The notes beneath the pieces were generated by a model, which saw only the letters and a program-made list of their open reading frames with translations, had not been told where the DNA came from and did no database searches. From contig NZ_CP108046.1 in NCBI RefSeq assembly GCF_041435115.1, forward strand, positions 2,170,001 through 2,234,000: a stretch of 64,000 nt of DNA. Reading direction: 5' to 3'. Source of the DNA: Streptomyces sp. NBC_00289. GTDB lineage: Bacteria; Actinomycetota; Actinomycetes; Streptomycetales; Streptomycetaceae. The position numbers were made by a program, and so were the translations under genes. Shown here in pieces: positions 1-8,205 of the stretch (position 1 is its first letter; the number at the start of each line of letters is the position of its first letter).

Positions 1-581
1 ACGAGCAGCATGGTCAGCCCCTTGTGCCGGCGGGAGTCGGGGTCGGTGCGGGTGAGGACGTAGAGCCAGTCGGCGTGCAGACCGAAGGAGGTCCACACCT
101 TCTGGCCGTCGACCACCCACTGGTCTCCGTCCAGCGCGGCCCGGGTCCGGACCGACGCCAGGTCGGAGCCGGCGCCCGGTTCGCTGAAGCCCTGGCCCCA
201 CAGTTCCTCGACACCGAGGATCGGCGGCAGGAACCGCTTCCGCTGCGTTTCGGTGCCCGCCTTGAGGAGCATGGGTCCGAGCAGGTCCAGGGCGTTGACG
301 GTGGCCCGGTAGGGGGCGTTGGCACGCGCGTACTCGTACTCGAAGACGATCTCCTCGACGAGGCCGAGGCCGCGGCCGCCGTACTCCCGCGGCCAGCCCA
401 CGCCCAGCCAGTTCCCGGCGGACAGTTCGCGGTCCCAGGCGAGGCGGACCTCCCAGGCCGCGCCGTCGGTGGGACCGCCCACGCCCCGGTGCTCGGCGAA
501 CTCGCCCACGAGGTGGTCCGCCAGCCAGTCGCGCAGCTCCTGGCGGAAGTCGCGTACCGCGGGCCCGAAGTCGAGCTCCAT
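1..581 (-). CDS. Acyl-CoA dehydrogenase, alpha-type (cut by window edge)
   Basis: Flavoenzyme that introduces an alpha,beta double bond into an acyl-CoA and passes electrons to ETF. Only the N-terminal ~193 residues are in the window; the 3' part lies beyond the left edge. Visible are the ACAD N-terminal helical domain with WPREYGG, the substrate/flavin segment GFSEPGAGSDLASV and the following DGQKVWTS strand. The ATG at 581 is preceded by AAGGAG at good spacing. It lies 57 nt downstream of another ACAD gene of a different subtype. Adjacent unlike ACAD genes encode alpha2beta2 heterotetramers in actinobacterial steroid catabolism (ChsE1-ChsE2 type), so this is probably one subunit of such a pair. 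The catalytic base cannot be assessed because that region is missing. Confidence 0.9.
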   Translation of the reverse strand, partial: MELDFGPAVRDFRQELRDWLADHLVGEFAEHRGVGGPTDGAAWEVRLAWDRELSAGNWLGVGWPREYGGRGLGLVEEIVFEYEYARANAPYRATVNALDLLGPMLLKAGTETQRKRFLPPILGVEELWGQGFSEPGAGSDLASVRTRAALDGDQWVVDGQKVWTSFGLHADWLYVLTRTDPDSRRHKGLTMLL

Positions 582-638
582 GCCGGCTCCTTCAGTAACA
601 GTCGGACGGTTCGGATGATGAGGTTCGGAAGCCGCGGC

Positions 639-1757
639 TCAGATGCCGAGCCGGGTGGCGAGCAGCTCACGGTGGTACGAGGGCGTGCCGAGCAGCACCT
701 CGGAGCTCTTGGCGCGCTTGAAGTACAGGTGGGCGGGGTGTTCCCAGGTGAAACCGATGCCGCCGTGGACCTGGATGTTGTCGCCGGCGACCTTGGTGAA
801 GGCCTCCGAGCAGAAGGTCTGGGCCAGGGCCGCCGCGACGGCGATCTCCGTCTCGTCGCCGGCCTCCAGTGCCCACAGCCCGCCGTACGCGGCCGAGCGG
901 GCGGACTCGATCTCCACGAGCATGTCCGCGCACTTGTGCTTGATCCCCTGGAACGAGCCGATGGCCCGGCCGTACTGCACCCTGATCCTGGCGTAGCCCA
1001 CCGCCGCGTCCAGCGCGGCCGCGGCTCCGCCGGCCTGTTCGGCGGCCAGCAGGACGGAGGCGGTGGCGAGGGTGCGTTCGAGGACGGGCCAGGCCGTGCC
1101 CTCGGTGCCGAGGAGTCGGGCGGGCGTGTCCGTGAACTCGACCCTGGCCTGCTTGCGGGTCTGGTCGAGGGTGGCCAGGGGGGTGCGGACCATGCCCGGC
1201 GCGCCGGCGTCGACCGCGAGGAGGCTGATGCCCGAGGGGGTGCGGGCGGCCACCAGGAGCAGGTCGGCGAGGTGGCCGTCGGGGACGTAGGTCTTCGCGC
1301 CGGTCAGCCGCCAGCCGTCCGGTCCCCCGGTGGCCGTGAGCCCGATGCCGCGCTCGTCCCAGCGGCCGCCGTCCTCGGTGAGTGCCAGTGTGGCCACGGT
1401 CGAGCCGGCGGCGATGCCGGGCAGCAGGTCGGCCCGGGCCCGCTCGTCGTCGCAGCGCAGCAGCGCCTCGGCGGCCAGGGCCACGGTGGCGAAGTACGGG
1501 CCGCCGAGCAGCGCGCGGCCCGCCTCCTCGAAGACGATGCCGAGTTCGACGTAGCCGAAGCCGGAGCCGCCGTACTCCTCCGGTACGGCGAGTCCCTGGA
1601 GGCCGAGTTCGGCGGCCATGCGCCGCCAGACGACGAGGTCGTAGCCGCGCGGGTCGTCGGCCAGCCGGCGCACGTCCGGCTCGCCGGAGTACTTGCCGAG
1701 GAAGGACCGCACGACCTTGCGCAGTTCGTCCTGCTCCTCGCTGAAGGTGAGATCCAT
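639..1757 (-). CDS. Acyl-CoA dehydrogenase, beta-type subunit
   Basis: A 372-residue ACAD-fold protein beginning MDLTFSEEQDELRK. It has the PEEYGGSGFGYVELG motif near residue 60, the TLALTEDGG segment where other ACADs have ALTEPGAGSD, and the C-terminal IQVHGGIGFTWEHPAHLY motif. At the C-terminus, where MCAD carries Glu in YEGTS, it reads LLGTPSYH with no acidic base. This pattern fits the partner subunit of a heteromeric ACAD, the mate being the gene at 1-581 just downstream. Closely similar paralogues sit at 8206-9357 and 27273-28388. It is transcribed divergently from the enoyl-CoA hydratase at 1872, with an AT-rich operator-like element in between. Substrate unknown; ACAD fold is certain, the pairing is inferred. 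Confidence 0.9.
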   Translation of the reverse strand: MDLTFSEEQDELRKVVRSFLGKYSGEPDVRRLADDPRGYDLVVWRRMAAELGLQGLAVPEEYGGSGFGYVELGIVFEEAGRALLGGPYFATVALAAEALLRCDDERARADLLPGIAAGSTVATLALTEDGGRWDERGIGLTATGGPDGWRLTGAKTYVPDGHLADLLLVAARTPSGISLLAVDAGAPGMVRTPLATLDQTRKQARVEFTDTPARLLGTEGTAWPVLERTLATASVLLAAEQAGGAAAALDAAVGYARIRVQYGRAIGSFQGIKHKCADMLVEIESARSAAYGGLWALEAGDETEIAVAAALAQTFCSEAFTKVAGDNIQVHGGIGFTWEHPAHLYFKRAKSSEVLLGTPSYHRELLATRLGI

Positions 1758-1826
1758 GCCGCGCTTCCCGTCCTCGGTGTGGTCCGCTCGCCCTGTCGGG
1801 CGGCTTGTCGACCCGCCCTCGATACA

Positions 1827-1841
1827 GTTAGATAATTATAG
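1827..1841 (-). promoter_or_regulatory. Cluster operator-like element, site A
   Basis: AT-rich 15-mer in the divergent promoter between 1757 and 1872. Read on the minus strand it is CTATAATTATCTAAC and matches the core YAAYTANNTAAS shared by nine cluster promoters. It lies 70 nt from the minus-strand start and 30 nt from the plus-strand start. A flanking GATAC/GTATC inverted pair surrounds it. Confidence 0.6.
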
Positions 1842-1871
1842 TATCCACACTGAATGCACCAGGAGCGTGAC

Positions 1872-2693
1872 GTGACCGATCTCTACGACCAGTTCACGAG
1901 CCTGACCTTCGAGCGGCCCGCGCCCGGCGTGCTCCGCATCGTGCTCGACGCCCCGAACCTCAACGCCGTCGATCCCCGGATGCACGGGGAACTGGCCGAC
2001 ATCTGGCCGGTCGTCGACCGGGACGAGCAGACCCGCGCGGTGGTGGTCCAGGGAGCGGGCAAGGCGTTCTCGGCCGGCGGGACCTTCGACTCCATCGAGG
2101 CAATGACCGGGGACTACGCGGTCCGCGCCCGGGTGATGCGCGAGGCCAGGGACATGGTCTACGGAGTGATGAACTGCTCCAAGCCGGTGGTCTCCGCGAT
2201 CCACGGCCCGGCGGTCGGCGCGGGGCTGGTCATCGGCCTGCTCGCGGACATCTCGATCGCCGCCCGTACGGCGAAGATCGTCGACGGGCACACCCGCCTC
2301 GGCGTCGCGGCCGGTGACCACGCGGCCATCTGCTGGCCCCTGTTGTGCGGCATGGCGAAGGCCAAGTACTACCTGCTCACCTGCGAGGTGCTCACGGGCG
2401 AGGAGGCAGAGCGGATCGGCCTGGTCTCCAAGTGCGTGGACGCCGGCGAGGAGCACGCCGAAGCACTGCGGGTGGCCACCGCGCTGGCCGCCGGGCCCGC
2501 CAGCGCCATCAGCTGGACCAAGCGCTCGCTCAACCACTGGTACCGCACCGCCCAGCCGATCTTCGAGGCCTCGCTCGGGCTGGAGTTCTTCGGCTTCGGG
2601 GGACACGAGGTCGTCGAGGGGCTGGCCGCCCACCGCGAGAAGCGCAGCCCGGACTTCGAGGGCGTCGGCGGCAAGCACCCGATCGACCTGTGA
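1872..2693 (+). CDS. Enoyl-CoA hydratase/isomerase family protein
   Basis: Crotonase-fold protein of 273 residues, presumed to hydrate or isomerise an unsaturated acyl-CoA. The oxyanion-hole signatures are visible: [14 protein letters not shown] near residue 60 and [17 protein letters not shown] near residue 115. The usual catalytic Glu pair is not obvious: the second site reads GVAAGDHAA, the same pattern as in the paralogue at 7389. The GTG at 1872 has AGGAG six nt upstream; the in-frame ATG at 1854 lacks a ribosome site and lies against the AT-rich operator, so GTG is preferred. It is the first gene of a short operon with the MaoC gene 28 nt downstream. Confidence 0.9.
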   Translation: MTDLYDQFTSLTFERPAPGVLRIVLDAPNLNAVDPRMHGELADIWPVVDRDEQTRAVVVQGAGKAFSAGGTFDSIEAMTGDYAVRARVMREARDMVYGVMNCSKPVVSAIHGPAVGAGLVIGLLADISIAARTAKIVDGHTRLGVAAGDHAAICWPLLCGMAKAKYYLLTCEVLTGEEAERIGLVSKCVDAGEEHAEALRVATALAAGPASAISWTKRSLNHWYRTAQPIFEASLGLEFFGFGGHEVVEGLAAHREKRSPDFEGVGGKHPIDL

Positions 2694-2721
2694 CGTCCTG
2701 ACCCACGAAAGGAAACCCGCG

Positions 2722-3222
2722 ATGACGACCGAGCACACCATCACCGAGATCCCCCCGCTGGTGCGGGGGCTGACCTACGAGGACATGCCGGTGGGGCAGG
2801 TCTTCCGGACCGCCCGCCGCACCGTCACCGAGACCGATCTGGTCAACTTCATCACCTGGGGCGGCTTCAACGAACCGCTCTTCTGGGACGCCTCGCACGC
2901 CGCGGACGGTGGCTACACCGGTCGGCTCGTGCCGGGCGCGCTGACGTACTGCCTCGCGGAGGGGCTCGTCCTCCAGACGAACGTGCTGCACGGCACCGGT
3001 CTCGCCTTCCTGCACATGGAGCTGACCGTGCAGGGCCCGGTGTACGTCGGCGACACGCTGTACGCCGTCGTGGAGACCACCGCCTGCCGCCCGTCCAGCA
3101 AGCCCGGCCGGGGTGTGGTGACCAGCCGGATCACGGTGCGCAACCAGCGGGACGAGACCGTGCTCGTCTACACGCCGGTCCGGCTGATCCGGGGCCGGGA
3201 CTACGTGGCCGAGACGCTCTGA
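2722..3222 (+). CDS. MaoC-family dehydratase
   Basis: Hot-dog-fold protein of 166 residues, of the family that hydrates enoyl-CoA thioesters. The N-terminal GLTYEDMPVGQVFRTARRTVTETD is the typical MaoC opening, followed by WGGFNEPLFWD and GRLVPGALTYCLAEGL, where family members carry the hydratase active loop; the usual Asp-x4-His dyad is not clear (NEPLFWDASHA). The ATG at 2722 follows AAAGGAAACC. It is cotranscribed with the enoyl-CoA hydratase at 1872 and its 3' end overlaps the convergent GH1-like gene by 22 nt. MaoC proteins serve the bulky side-chain acyl-CoAs in steroid catabolism (ChsH1-ChsH2), but this protein is single-domain and its substrate is unknown. Confidence 0.82.
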   Translation: MTTEHTITEIPPLVRGLTYEDMPVGQVFRTARRTVTETDLVNFITWGGFNEPLFWDASHAADGGYTGRLVPGALTYCLAEGLVLQTNVLHGTGLAFLHMELTVQGPVYVGDTLYAVVETTACRPSSKPGRGVVTSRITVRNQRDETVLVYTPVRLIRGRDYVAETL

Positions 3223-4613
3223 GAAGCCCGGGCGGCGGCCGGCACCAGGGTCAGTCTGCCCGTGGGGCCGGTCACGACCGCGTCCGCGAACGCTCCCCCG
3301 TGCACCCAGTCCGAGGGGATCGCGGGACGCGGCGGGGCCTCGTGGTCCGGGACCGCCATCGCGTACAGGCGGGTGTAGCGGAACTTCGCCTCCAGGTTGT
3401 CCAGCACCGACCAGTACTCGTAGCCGCACACCTCGACCCCGGCCGCGACGAGCCCCGCGAGCCAGGACAGCCGCGCGCGCAGCAGGGCTTGCCGCCGGGC
3501 GTCGTCGCTGTGTCCGTTCGCGTCGACGAGGTCCAGGTCGGCCATGCCGTTGTCGATGACGGACAGCGGCGGCAGCAGGTCGCCGTACAGGTCGTGCAGC
3601 CCGGCGACGGCGTCGGCGAGCCCCTCGGGAATGATCGGCCAGCCGTACGCCGTGGTCTCCACGTCGGCGAACGGGACGATGGCGAAGCCGAGGCCCACCA
3701 GCAGCCGGTTCACCTCGTTCAGGGCGCTGGGACACCTCGTGGTCGGCAGCACCCGGGGCAGGTTCTCCGGTGCGGTGACGCGGAACGGGGTGTGCCAGGA
3801 CAGGCCCAGCAGGCCCTGCCGGGTGGCGATGGTCTCCAGGTCTCCGGGGCGTACGCAGCCGGTGGCCTCGACCGGTGAGACGTCGTCCTCGGTGACCATG
3901 TGCTCGCCGAGCAGCAGCGGGTCGAGGAAGAGCCGGTTGGTCCAGCTCTCCAGGCGTTCCAGGGCGAGGCGGTCGAAGGGGTCGTCGGTGGCCGGGTAGC
4001 CCCCGACGAGTGTCACGGTGGTCCCGATCCGGCCGCGCACACCTTCCGCGGCCAGGGCCCGCACGGCGAGCCCGTTGGCCAGCAGGATGTGGTGCACCGA
4101 GGCCAGCCCGGCCCGGCCGATGCCCCGGCTGGGCGGATACATTCCGGCCACATGGTCGGCGAGCGTGGGGCCGGCCAGGTCGGTGGAGGTGATCCAGCGC
4201 TCCACCCGGTCGCCGAAGCGGCGGCCCAGCTCGGCGGCGTACCCGGCGAAGTGCTCGGCGGTGTCGCGGTCCAGCCAGCCCCCGGCGGCGTCGAGCCACG
4301 GCGGGAGGGTCCGGTCGAGCAGGGTCACGGCGGGCCGCGCACCGCCCGCGAGCAGGGCGTCGAGGGCGCGGTCGAAGCGGTCCAGCGCCTCGCGGTCCCA
4401 GGTGCCGGGGCCGTCGGGCTGGAGCCGCGGCCAGCCGGCGGCCATCCGGTGCGTGTCGGGGGTGACGCCGAACAGCTGCCGCATGTCCTCGGTCCACTGC
4501 CGGAAGTGCCCGACGCGTTCCGACGGGGGCGGCGGCGGGGCCGCGAGGCAGTCCGCGGTGGCGACTCCCCAGTCGACACCGCGAAGGGATTCGTGCAGGA
4601 AACCATCGTGCAT
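3201..4613 (-). CDS. Glycoside hydrolase family 1-like protein, both catalytic Glu replaced by Asp
   Basis: The 470-residue protein aligns over its length with GH1 beta-glucosidases: DWGVATAD near residue 14, a GW(P)RLQP segment near 60, GGWLDRDTAEHFAGYA near 111, the NRLFLDPLLLGE segment near 226, GWPIIPEGL near 324 and EYWSVLDNLEAKF near the end. The acid/base motif T-x-N-E-P reads TSTDLA (Asp at about 145), and the nucleophile motif T-E-N-G reads VIDNG (Asp at about 354). The usual Tyr-His-Trp-Asp strand is also altered (LLDRTLP). Catalysis is therefore doubtful or unusual. It is the last gene after GMC oxidoreductase and enoyl-CoA hydratase on the same strand, but has its own 109-nt upstream region with two inverted repeats. 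A role on a glycosylated substrate is only a guess. No signal peptide, so cytoplasmic. Confidence 0.75.
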   Translation of the reverse strand: MHDGFLHESLRGVDWGVATADCLAAPPPPPSERVGHFRQWTEDMRQLFGVTPDTHRMAAGWPRLQPDGPGTWDREALDRFDRALDALLAGGARPAVTLLDRTLPPWLDAAGGWLDRDTAEHFAGYAAELGRRFGDRVERWITSTDLAGPTLADHVAGMYPPSRGIGRAGLASVHHILLANGLAVRALAAEGVRGRIGTTVTLVGGYPATDDPFDRLALERLESWTNRLFLDPLLLGEHMVTEDDVSPVEATGCVRPGDLETIATRQGLLGLSWHTPFRVTAPENLPRVLPTTRCPSALNEVNRLLVGLGFAIVPFADVETTAYGWPIIPEGLADAVAGLHDLYGDLLPPLSVIDNGMADLDLVDANGHSDDARRQALLRARLSWLAGLVAAGVEVCGYEYWSVLDNLEAKFRYTRLYAMAVPDHEAPPRPAIPSDWVHGGAFADAVVTGPTGRLTLVPAAARASQSVSAT

Positions 4614-4615
4614 GG

Positions 4616-4633
4616 TTACCGTCCAGGCGGTAA
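4616..4633. promoter_or_regulatory. Inverted repeat next to GH1-like start codon
   Basis: TTACCG-N6-CGGTAA ends 2 nt from the ATG of the GH1-like gene (4613). Position and symmetry suggest an operator or a translation-controlling hairpin. No protein can be assigned to it. Confidence 0.35.
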
Positions 4634-4643
4634 ATGGTCCAGC

Positions 4644-4659
4644 GCATTCAACTGAATGC
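4644..4659. promoter_or_regulatory. Inverted repeat GCATTCA-N2-TGAATGC
   Basis: Perfect 7-bp arms separated by AC, in the 109-nt gap upstream of the GH1-like gene. Single copies of the same heptamer occur beside operator-like sites A (1851-1857) and B (7352-7358). Confidence 0.35.
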
Positions 4660-4722
4660 CCGCCATCCGGACGCTAACAGTTCAAACAAACTACGACAAT
4701 GTTTCGGCCACATCTCACGAAA

Positions 4723-6324
4723 TCAGGCAGCCCCGAGGATGAGATCCGCCGCCCGCCATGCCATGGCCATGACCGGCGCGTTCATGTTGCCGGAGACCAT
4801 GGTGGGCATGATCGAACAGTCCACGACCCGCAGGCCGTCGAGACCGCGTACGCGCAGTTCGGAATCGACGACGTCGTCCTCGTCCGGACCCATGGCACAG
4901 GTGCCGACGGCGTGGTAACCGCACCGGCCGTGGTCGAGACCCGCGTCGATGATCTCCTGGTCCTCCCGTACGCCGGGGCCGGGCAGTGTCTCGGCGGTGA
5001 TCCGGCCGGCGATCGGCTCGGCCGCGAACAGTTCCCGCATCCGGCGGAAGAGCGCGGTGCCCACCGCGCGGTCGTGGTCGGAGCCGTAGTAGTTCGGTGT
5101 GATGGTCAGGGGCGCGTCGGGGTCGGCGGAGGTGATGTGCAGGCTTCCCTCGGCGTCGGGGCGCAGGATGTAGCCGAGGCCCATCACCCCGGGCTCGCGC
5201 TCCACGCCGGTCTCCTTGCCGGGGACGTCCGGCGTCAGGGACACCGGGGCGATCAGCAGCTGTGCGTCCGGGCGGGTGAGTTCGGGCCGCGACTTGAAGA
5301 AGGCGATCACGTCGAAGGCGGGCGCGGCCAGCGGTCCACGGCGGGTCGCCAGGTACCTCAGGCCCGACAGGCCCTGGCGCAGCGGGGTGCTGAGCGCCTT
5401 GTTGTAGCCGAGGTTGTCCTTGAGCCGATACTGGACGACGAAGCAGCGGTGTTCGCGCATCCGGCCGCCGACGTGCGGGCTGTCGACCAGCACGTCCACG
5501 CCCGCCGACTTCAGCGTCCCGGCCGGGCCGATGCCCGACAGCTGGAGGATCTTGGGCGTGGCGATGCTGCCGGCGGAGAGGATCACCTCGCGCCGGGCGC
5601 GGACGTCGCTCTCCCCGCCCTGGGTCCTGGTGCGTACGCCCACCGCCCGGCCGCCCTCCACCAGGACGCTGGTCACGTGCGTGTCCACCGTCACGGTGAG
5701 GTTCGGGCGGTGCGCGACGGGGTGCAGGAAGGCCCGGGCCGCGCTGAACCGCCGCCCGTTCCTGATGGTGGCCATGGCGTAGCCGATGCGTTCGTCGTCG
5801 CTCGCGTTGAGGTCGTCGCTGCGGTGCCAGCCGAGTGCCGTCCCCGCGGCGATCGCCTCCTCGCACAGCGGCTCGGGTCCCGGTGCGGTCGACACGTGCA
5901 ACGGCCCGCCCACGCCCCGGACTTCGGAGGCGCCGAGCGCGTTGTCCTCGATGCTCCGGAAGATGGGCAGCATCGTGTCCCAGCCCCAGCCGGGGTTGCC
6001 GAGCCGTTCCAGCTCGTCGTAGTCGGCGCGGTCGCCGCGGTTGTAGACCATGCCGTTCACCGAGCTCGAGCCGCCGAGGGTGCGGCCCCGGACCCAGTGT
6101 TCGACCCGGCCGGCCGGGCCCACCGGCTCCACCGGGTAGTGCCAGGCGAACCGCGGGTCGCCCAGCAGCTTGCCGAAGCCCTTGGGCATGCTGATCAGCG
6201 GGGTGGCGTCCCGGCCGCCCGCCTCGATCAGCAGCACGCTCGTCCCGGCGTCCGCGGAGAGGCGGTTGGCCAGCACGCACCCCGCCGATCCGGCTCCCAC
6301 CACGATGTAGTCGTACGTCGTCAT
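4723..6324 (-). CDS. GMC-family FAD-dependent oxidoreductase
   Basis: A 533-residue flavoprotein of the glucose-methanol-choline family, oxidising an alcohol (possibly a hydroxylated side chain) with FAD. The dinucleotide fold VVGAGSAGCVLANRLS is at the N-terminus, GGSSSVNGMVYNRG near residue 80, and the C-terminal active-site segment HAVGTCAMGP followed by SGNMNAPVMAMAWRAADLI. The ATG at 6324 is preceded by GGGGGATCG, a better start than the in-frame GTG nine codons upstream. It probably lies in one operon with the enoyl-CoA hydratase 106 nt upstream and the GH1-like gene 109 nt downstream. Most similar in layout to choline dehydrogenase/alcohol dehydrogenase members; the substrate cannot be read from sequence. 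Confidence 0.9.
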   Translation of the reverse strand: MTTYDYIVVGAGSAGCVLANRLSADAGTSVLLIEAGGRDATPLISMPKGFGKLLGDPRFAWHYPVEPVGPAGRVEHWVRGRTLGGSSSVNGMVYNRGDRADYDELERLGNPGWGWDTMLPIFRSIEDNALGASEVRGVGGPLHVSTAPGPEPLCEEAIAAGTALGWHRSDDLNASDDERIGYAMATIRNGRRFSAARAFLHPVAHRPNLTVTVDTHVTSVLVEGGRAVGVRTRTQGGESDVRARREVILSAGSIATPKILQLSGIGPAGTLKSAGVDVLVDSPHVGGRMREHRCFVVQYRLKDNLGYNKALSTPLRQGLSGLRYLATRRGPLAAPAFDVIAFFKSRPELTRPDAQLLIAPVSLTPDVPGKETGVEREPGVMGLGYILRPDAEGSLHITSADPDAPLTITPNYYGSDHDRAVGTALFRRMRELFAAEPIAGRITAETLPGPGVREDQEIIDAGLDHGRCGYHAVGTCAMGPDEDDVVDSELRVRGLDGLRVVDCSIMPTMVSGNMNAPVMAMAWRAADLILGAA

Positions 6325-6365
6325 CCGATCCCCCTGCTCCGTTGGTGTCACGCACCACGAGGGGC

Positions 6366-6437
6366 CCTGCTCCCCCGTGGGGACCTGCTCGCCTGTGGCC
6401 TGCTCCCCGTGGGGCCTGCTCCCGAGGGGACTACTCC
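6366..6437. repeat. Short imperfect tandem repeats in intergenic gap
   Basis: The 106-nt gap between the hydratase and GMC genes contains about five copies of a CCTGCTCCCCGTGGGG-like unit spaced 15-18 bp (CCTGCTC at 6366, 6384, 6399 and 6415, then CTACTCC). G-rich and C-rich blocks could fold into alternative hairpins in the mRNA. Confidence 0.5.
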
Positions 6438-7297
6438 CCGAGGGGGCGGAACTCCTCTTCCTGCCACCAGGGATAGACGGCCGGCATGTCCTTGCTGACC
6501 CGGCCCGGAAACTCCGGCGGGCGCTTGGCGAGGAACGACTCGACGCCCTCGGTGGGGTCCGGGCCGCCGCCGATCTGGCTCATGATCCGCGAGTCGAGGG
6601 GGTGCGCCGCCATGGGATGCGGCTCCCCGAGCATCCGCCACATCATCTGGCGGGACAGGGCGACCGAGACGGCGGAGGTGTTCGCGGCGATCTCACGGGC
6701 CAGTTCGTAGGCGGCCGGGAGGAGTTCGTCGGGCGCGTGGACGGATCGCACCAGGCCGGCCGCGAGGGCCTCGTCGGGGCCGAAGACCCTGCCGGTGGCC
6801 ACCCACTCCATGGCACGCTGCATGCCCACGGCCCGCGGCAGGAACCAGCTCGCGGCGGACTCGGGGACGATGCCGCGGCGGGCGAAGACGAACCCGAACT
6901 TCGCCGAGGTCGACGCGAGCCGGATGTCCATGGGCAGGGTCATGCTGGCCCCGACTCCGGCGGCGGGCCCGTTGACCGCGCCGATCACCGGCTTGGCACT
7001 GGCGAAGATCCGCAGCGCGACCCGGCCGCCGGTGTCCCGGTGCCAGGCGCCCGCCGTACGGTGGTCGAAGGTGGACCGGCCGGCGCTGACGTCGGCGCCG
7101 GCGCAGAAGCCCCGGCCCGCCCCGGTCACCACGATCACCCGTACCTCGTCGTCGGCGTCGGCCTCGTCCAGGACGTCGAGCAGGTCCTGCATCATCCGCG
7201 GGCTGAAGGCGTTCAGCTTCTCGGGCCGGTCGAGGGTGACGGTGAGGATCCGGTCCTCGACCTCCGCACGCACGGTCTCGTAGGTCCGACTCGACAT
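6431..7297 (-). CDS. Enoyl-CoA hydratase/isomerase family protein
   Basis: Crotonase family, 288 residues. LDRPEKLNAFSPRM is near residue 23, the first oxyanion motif GRGFCAGADVSAG near 62 and the second VNGPAAGVGASMTLPMDIRLA near 108. The FGFVFARRGIVPESAASWFLPR segment carries Glu at the usual position of a catalytic Glu, as in genuine hydratases. The C-terminal tail (YPWWQEEEFRPL) is longer than in short crotonases. It is transcribed divergently from the hydratase at 7389, with operator-like site B between, and leads the putative GMC/GH1-like operon. GGAGGACGC precedes the ATG. Confidence 0.92.
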   Translation of the reverse strand: MSSRTYETVRAEVEDRILTVTLDRPEKLNAFSPRMMQDLLDVLDEADADDEVRVIVVTGAGRGFCAGADVSAGRSTFDHRTAGAWHRDTGGRVALRIFASAKPVIGAVNGPAAGVGASMTLPMDIRLASTSAKFGFVFARRGIVPESAASWFLPRAVGMQRAMEWVATGRVFGPDEALAAGLVRSVHAPDELLPAAYELAREIAANTSAVSVALSRQMMWRMLGEPHPMAAHPLDSRIMSQIGGGPDPTEGVESFLAKRPPEFPGRVSKDMPAVYPWWQEEEFRPLGE

Positions 7298-7337
7298 GGC
7301 GCGTCCTCCGTCACTCGGCTGTCCGGTTCTCAGAAAG

Positions 7338-7352
7338 CTTAATTAGTTATAG
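7338..7352 (-). promoter_or_regulatory. Cluster operator-like element, site B
   Basis: On the minus strand CTATAACTAATTAAG, matching YAAYTANNTAAS. It is centred in the divergent promoter, about 40 nt from the 7297 start and 36 nt from the 7389 start. GCATTCA abuts it at 7352-7358. Confidence 0.6.
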
Positions 7353-7388
7353 CATTCAACTCTACTGACCCATTCATGATCGACGGCG

Positions 7389-8177
7389 GTGGAGATGGCG
7401 GACCTGGTGGAAACGGATCTCGTGGTGACGGCGGTCGGGCCGGTCAGGCTGGTCGAACTGAACCGGCCGGAGCAGCTCAACTCGATGAGCGAGGAGCTGC
7501 ATTCCGCCCTCGCCTCGGTCTGGGACGAGCTCGCCGCCGACCCGCAGGCACGGGCCGTGGTGCTCACCGGACGCGGCCGGGCGTTCAGCGCCGGCGGCAA
7601 CTTCGACATCATGACCCGGGTCCAGCGCGACAGCGTCTTCCGGCAGCGGAACGTCGACGAGGCCCGCCGGATCATCACCGGCATGGTCCGCTGCCCGCTG
7701 CCGGTCATCGCGGCGGTCAACGGGCCGGCCGTGGGACTCGGCTGCAGCCTGGCCCTGCTGAGCGACCTGGTGCTGATCGCCGACGACACCTATCTCGCCG
7801 ACCCGCACGTCCAGGTGGGCCTGGTCGCGGGCGACGGCGGGGCCCTCGTCCTGCCCCTGCTCGTCGGCCTGACCCGCGCGAAGGAACTGCTGTTCCTCGG
7901 CGACCGGGTGAGCGCCGAGGACGCGGTCCGGCTCGGCGTCGCCAACCGCGCCGTCCCCAAGGACAAGCTCCTCGACGAGGCCATGGACCTCGCCGGACGG
8001 CTGGCCGCCCTCCCGGCGCAGGCCCTGCGCGAGACCAAGCGGGCGGTGAACCTGCACCTGGAGCAGGCCCTCGCCACCGTGCTGGAACCGGCCCTGCTCG
8101 CCGAGCGGGACAGCATGCGCACCCCGGACCACATCGCCGCCGTCGAGAAGATCATCGCCGCCCGCGGTCGTCGCTGA
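7389..8177 (+). CDS. Enoyl-CoA hydratase/isomerase family protein
   Basis: Crotonase family, 262 residues, related to the protein at 1872. LNRPEQLNSMSEEL is near residue 24, GRAFSAGGNFDIM near 61 and VNGPAVGLGCSLALLSDLVLI near 105. At the second Glu site it reads VGLVAGDGGALVLP, so the hydratase Glu pair is not conserved and the reaction may be isomerisation, hydrolysis or another crotonase reaction. The start is taken at GTG 7389; an ATG two codons on lies too close to the purine-rich stretch to be favoured. It heads an operon with an ACAD (28 nt gap) and an LLM oxidoreductase. Confidence 0.88.
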   Translation: MEMADLVETDLVVTAVGPVRLVELNRPEQLNSMSEELHSALASVWDELAADPQARAVVLTGRGRAFSAGGNFDIMTRVQRDSVFRQRNVDEARRIITGMVRCPLPVIAAVNGPAVGLGCSLALLSDLVLIADDTYLADPHVQVGLVAGDGGALVLPLLVGLTRAKELLFLGDRVSAEDAVRLGVANRAVPKDKLLDEAMDLAGRLAALPAQALRETKRAVNLHLEQALATVLEPALLAERDSMRTPDHIAAVEKIIAARGRR

Positions 8178-8205
8178 GCCGCGAGAGGAAGAGGAGGACC
8201 GAGGC

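Noticed and set aside
24..1835. Long plus-strand open frame (603 codons) opposite two ACAD genes
   Set aside because: Antisense shadow caused by G/C-biased third positions; low-complexity Gly/Val/Ala/Arg protein without motifs, and the minus strand carries clear ACADs.
1872..3222. Fusion of the hydratase and MaoC genes into one longer frame starting at 2314
   Set aside because: The 2314-3222 frame overlaps the 3' half of the hydratase out of frame; the real MaoC start is the ATG at 2722 with its own ribosome site.
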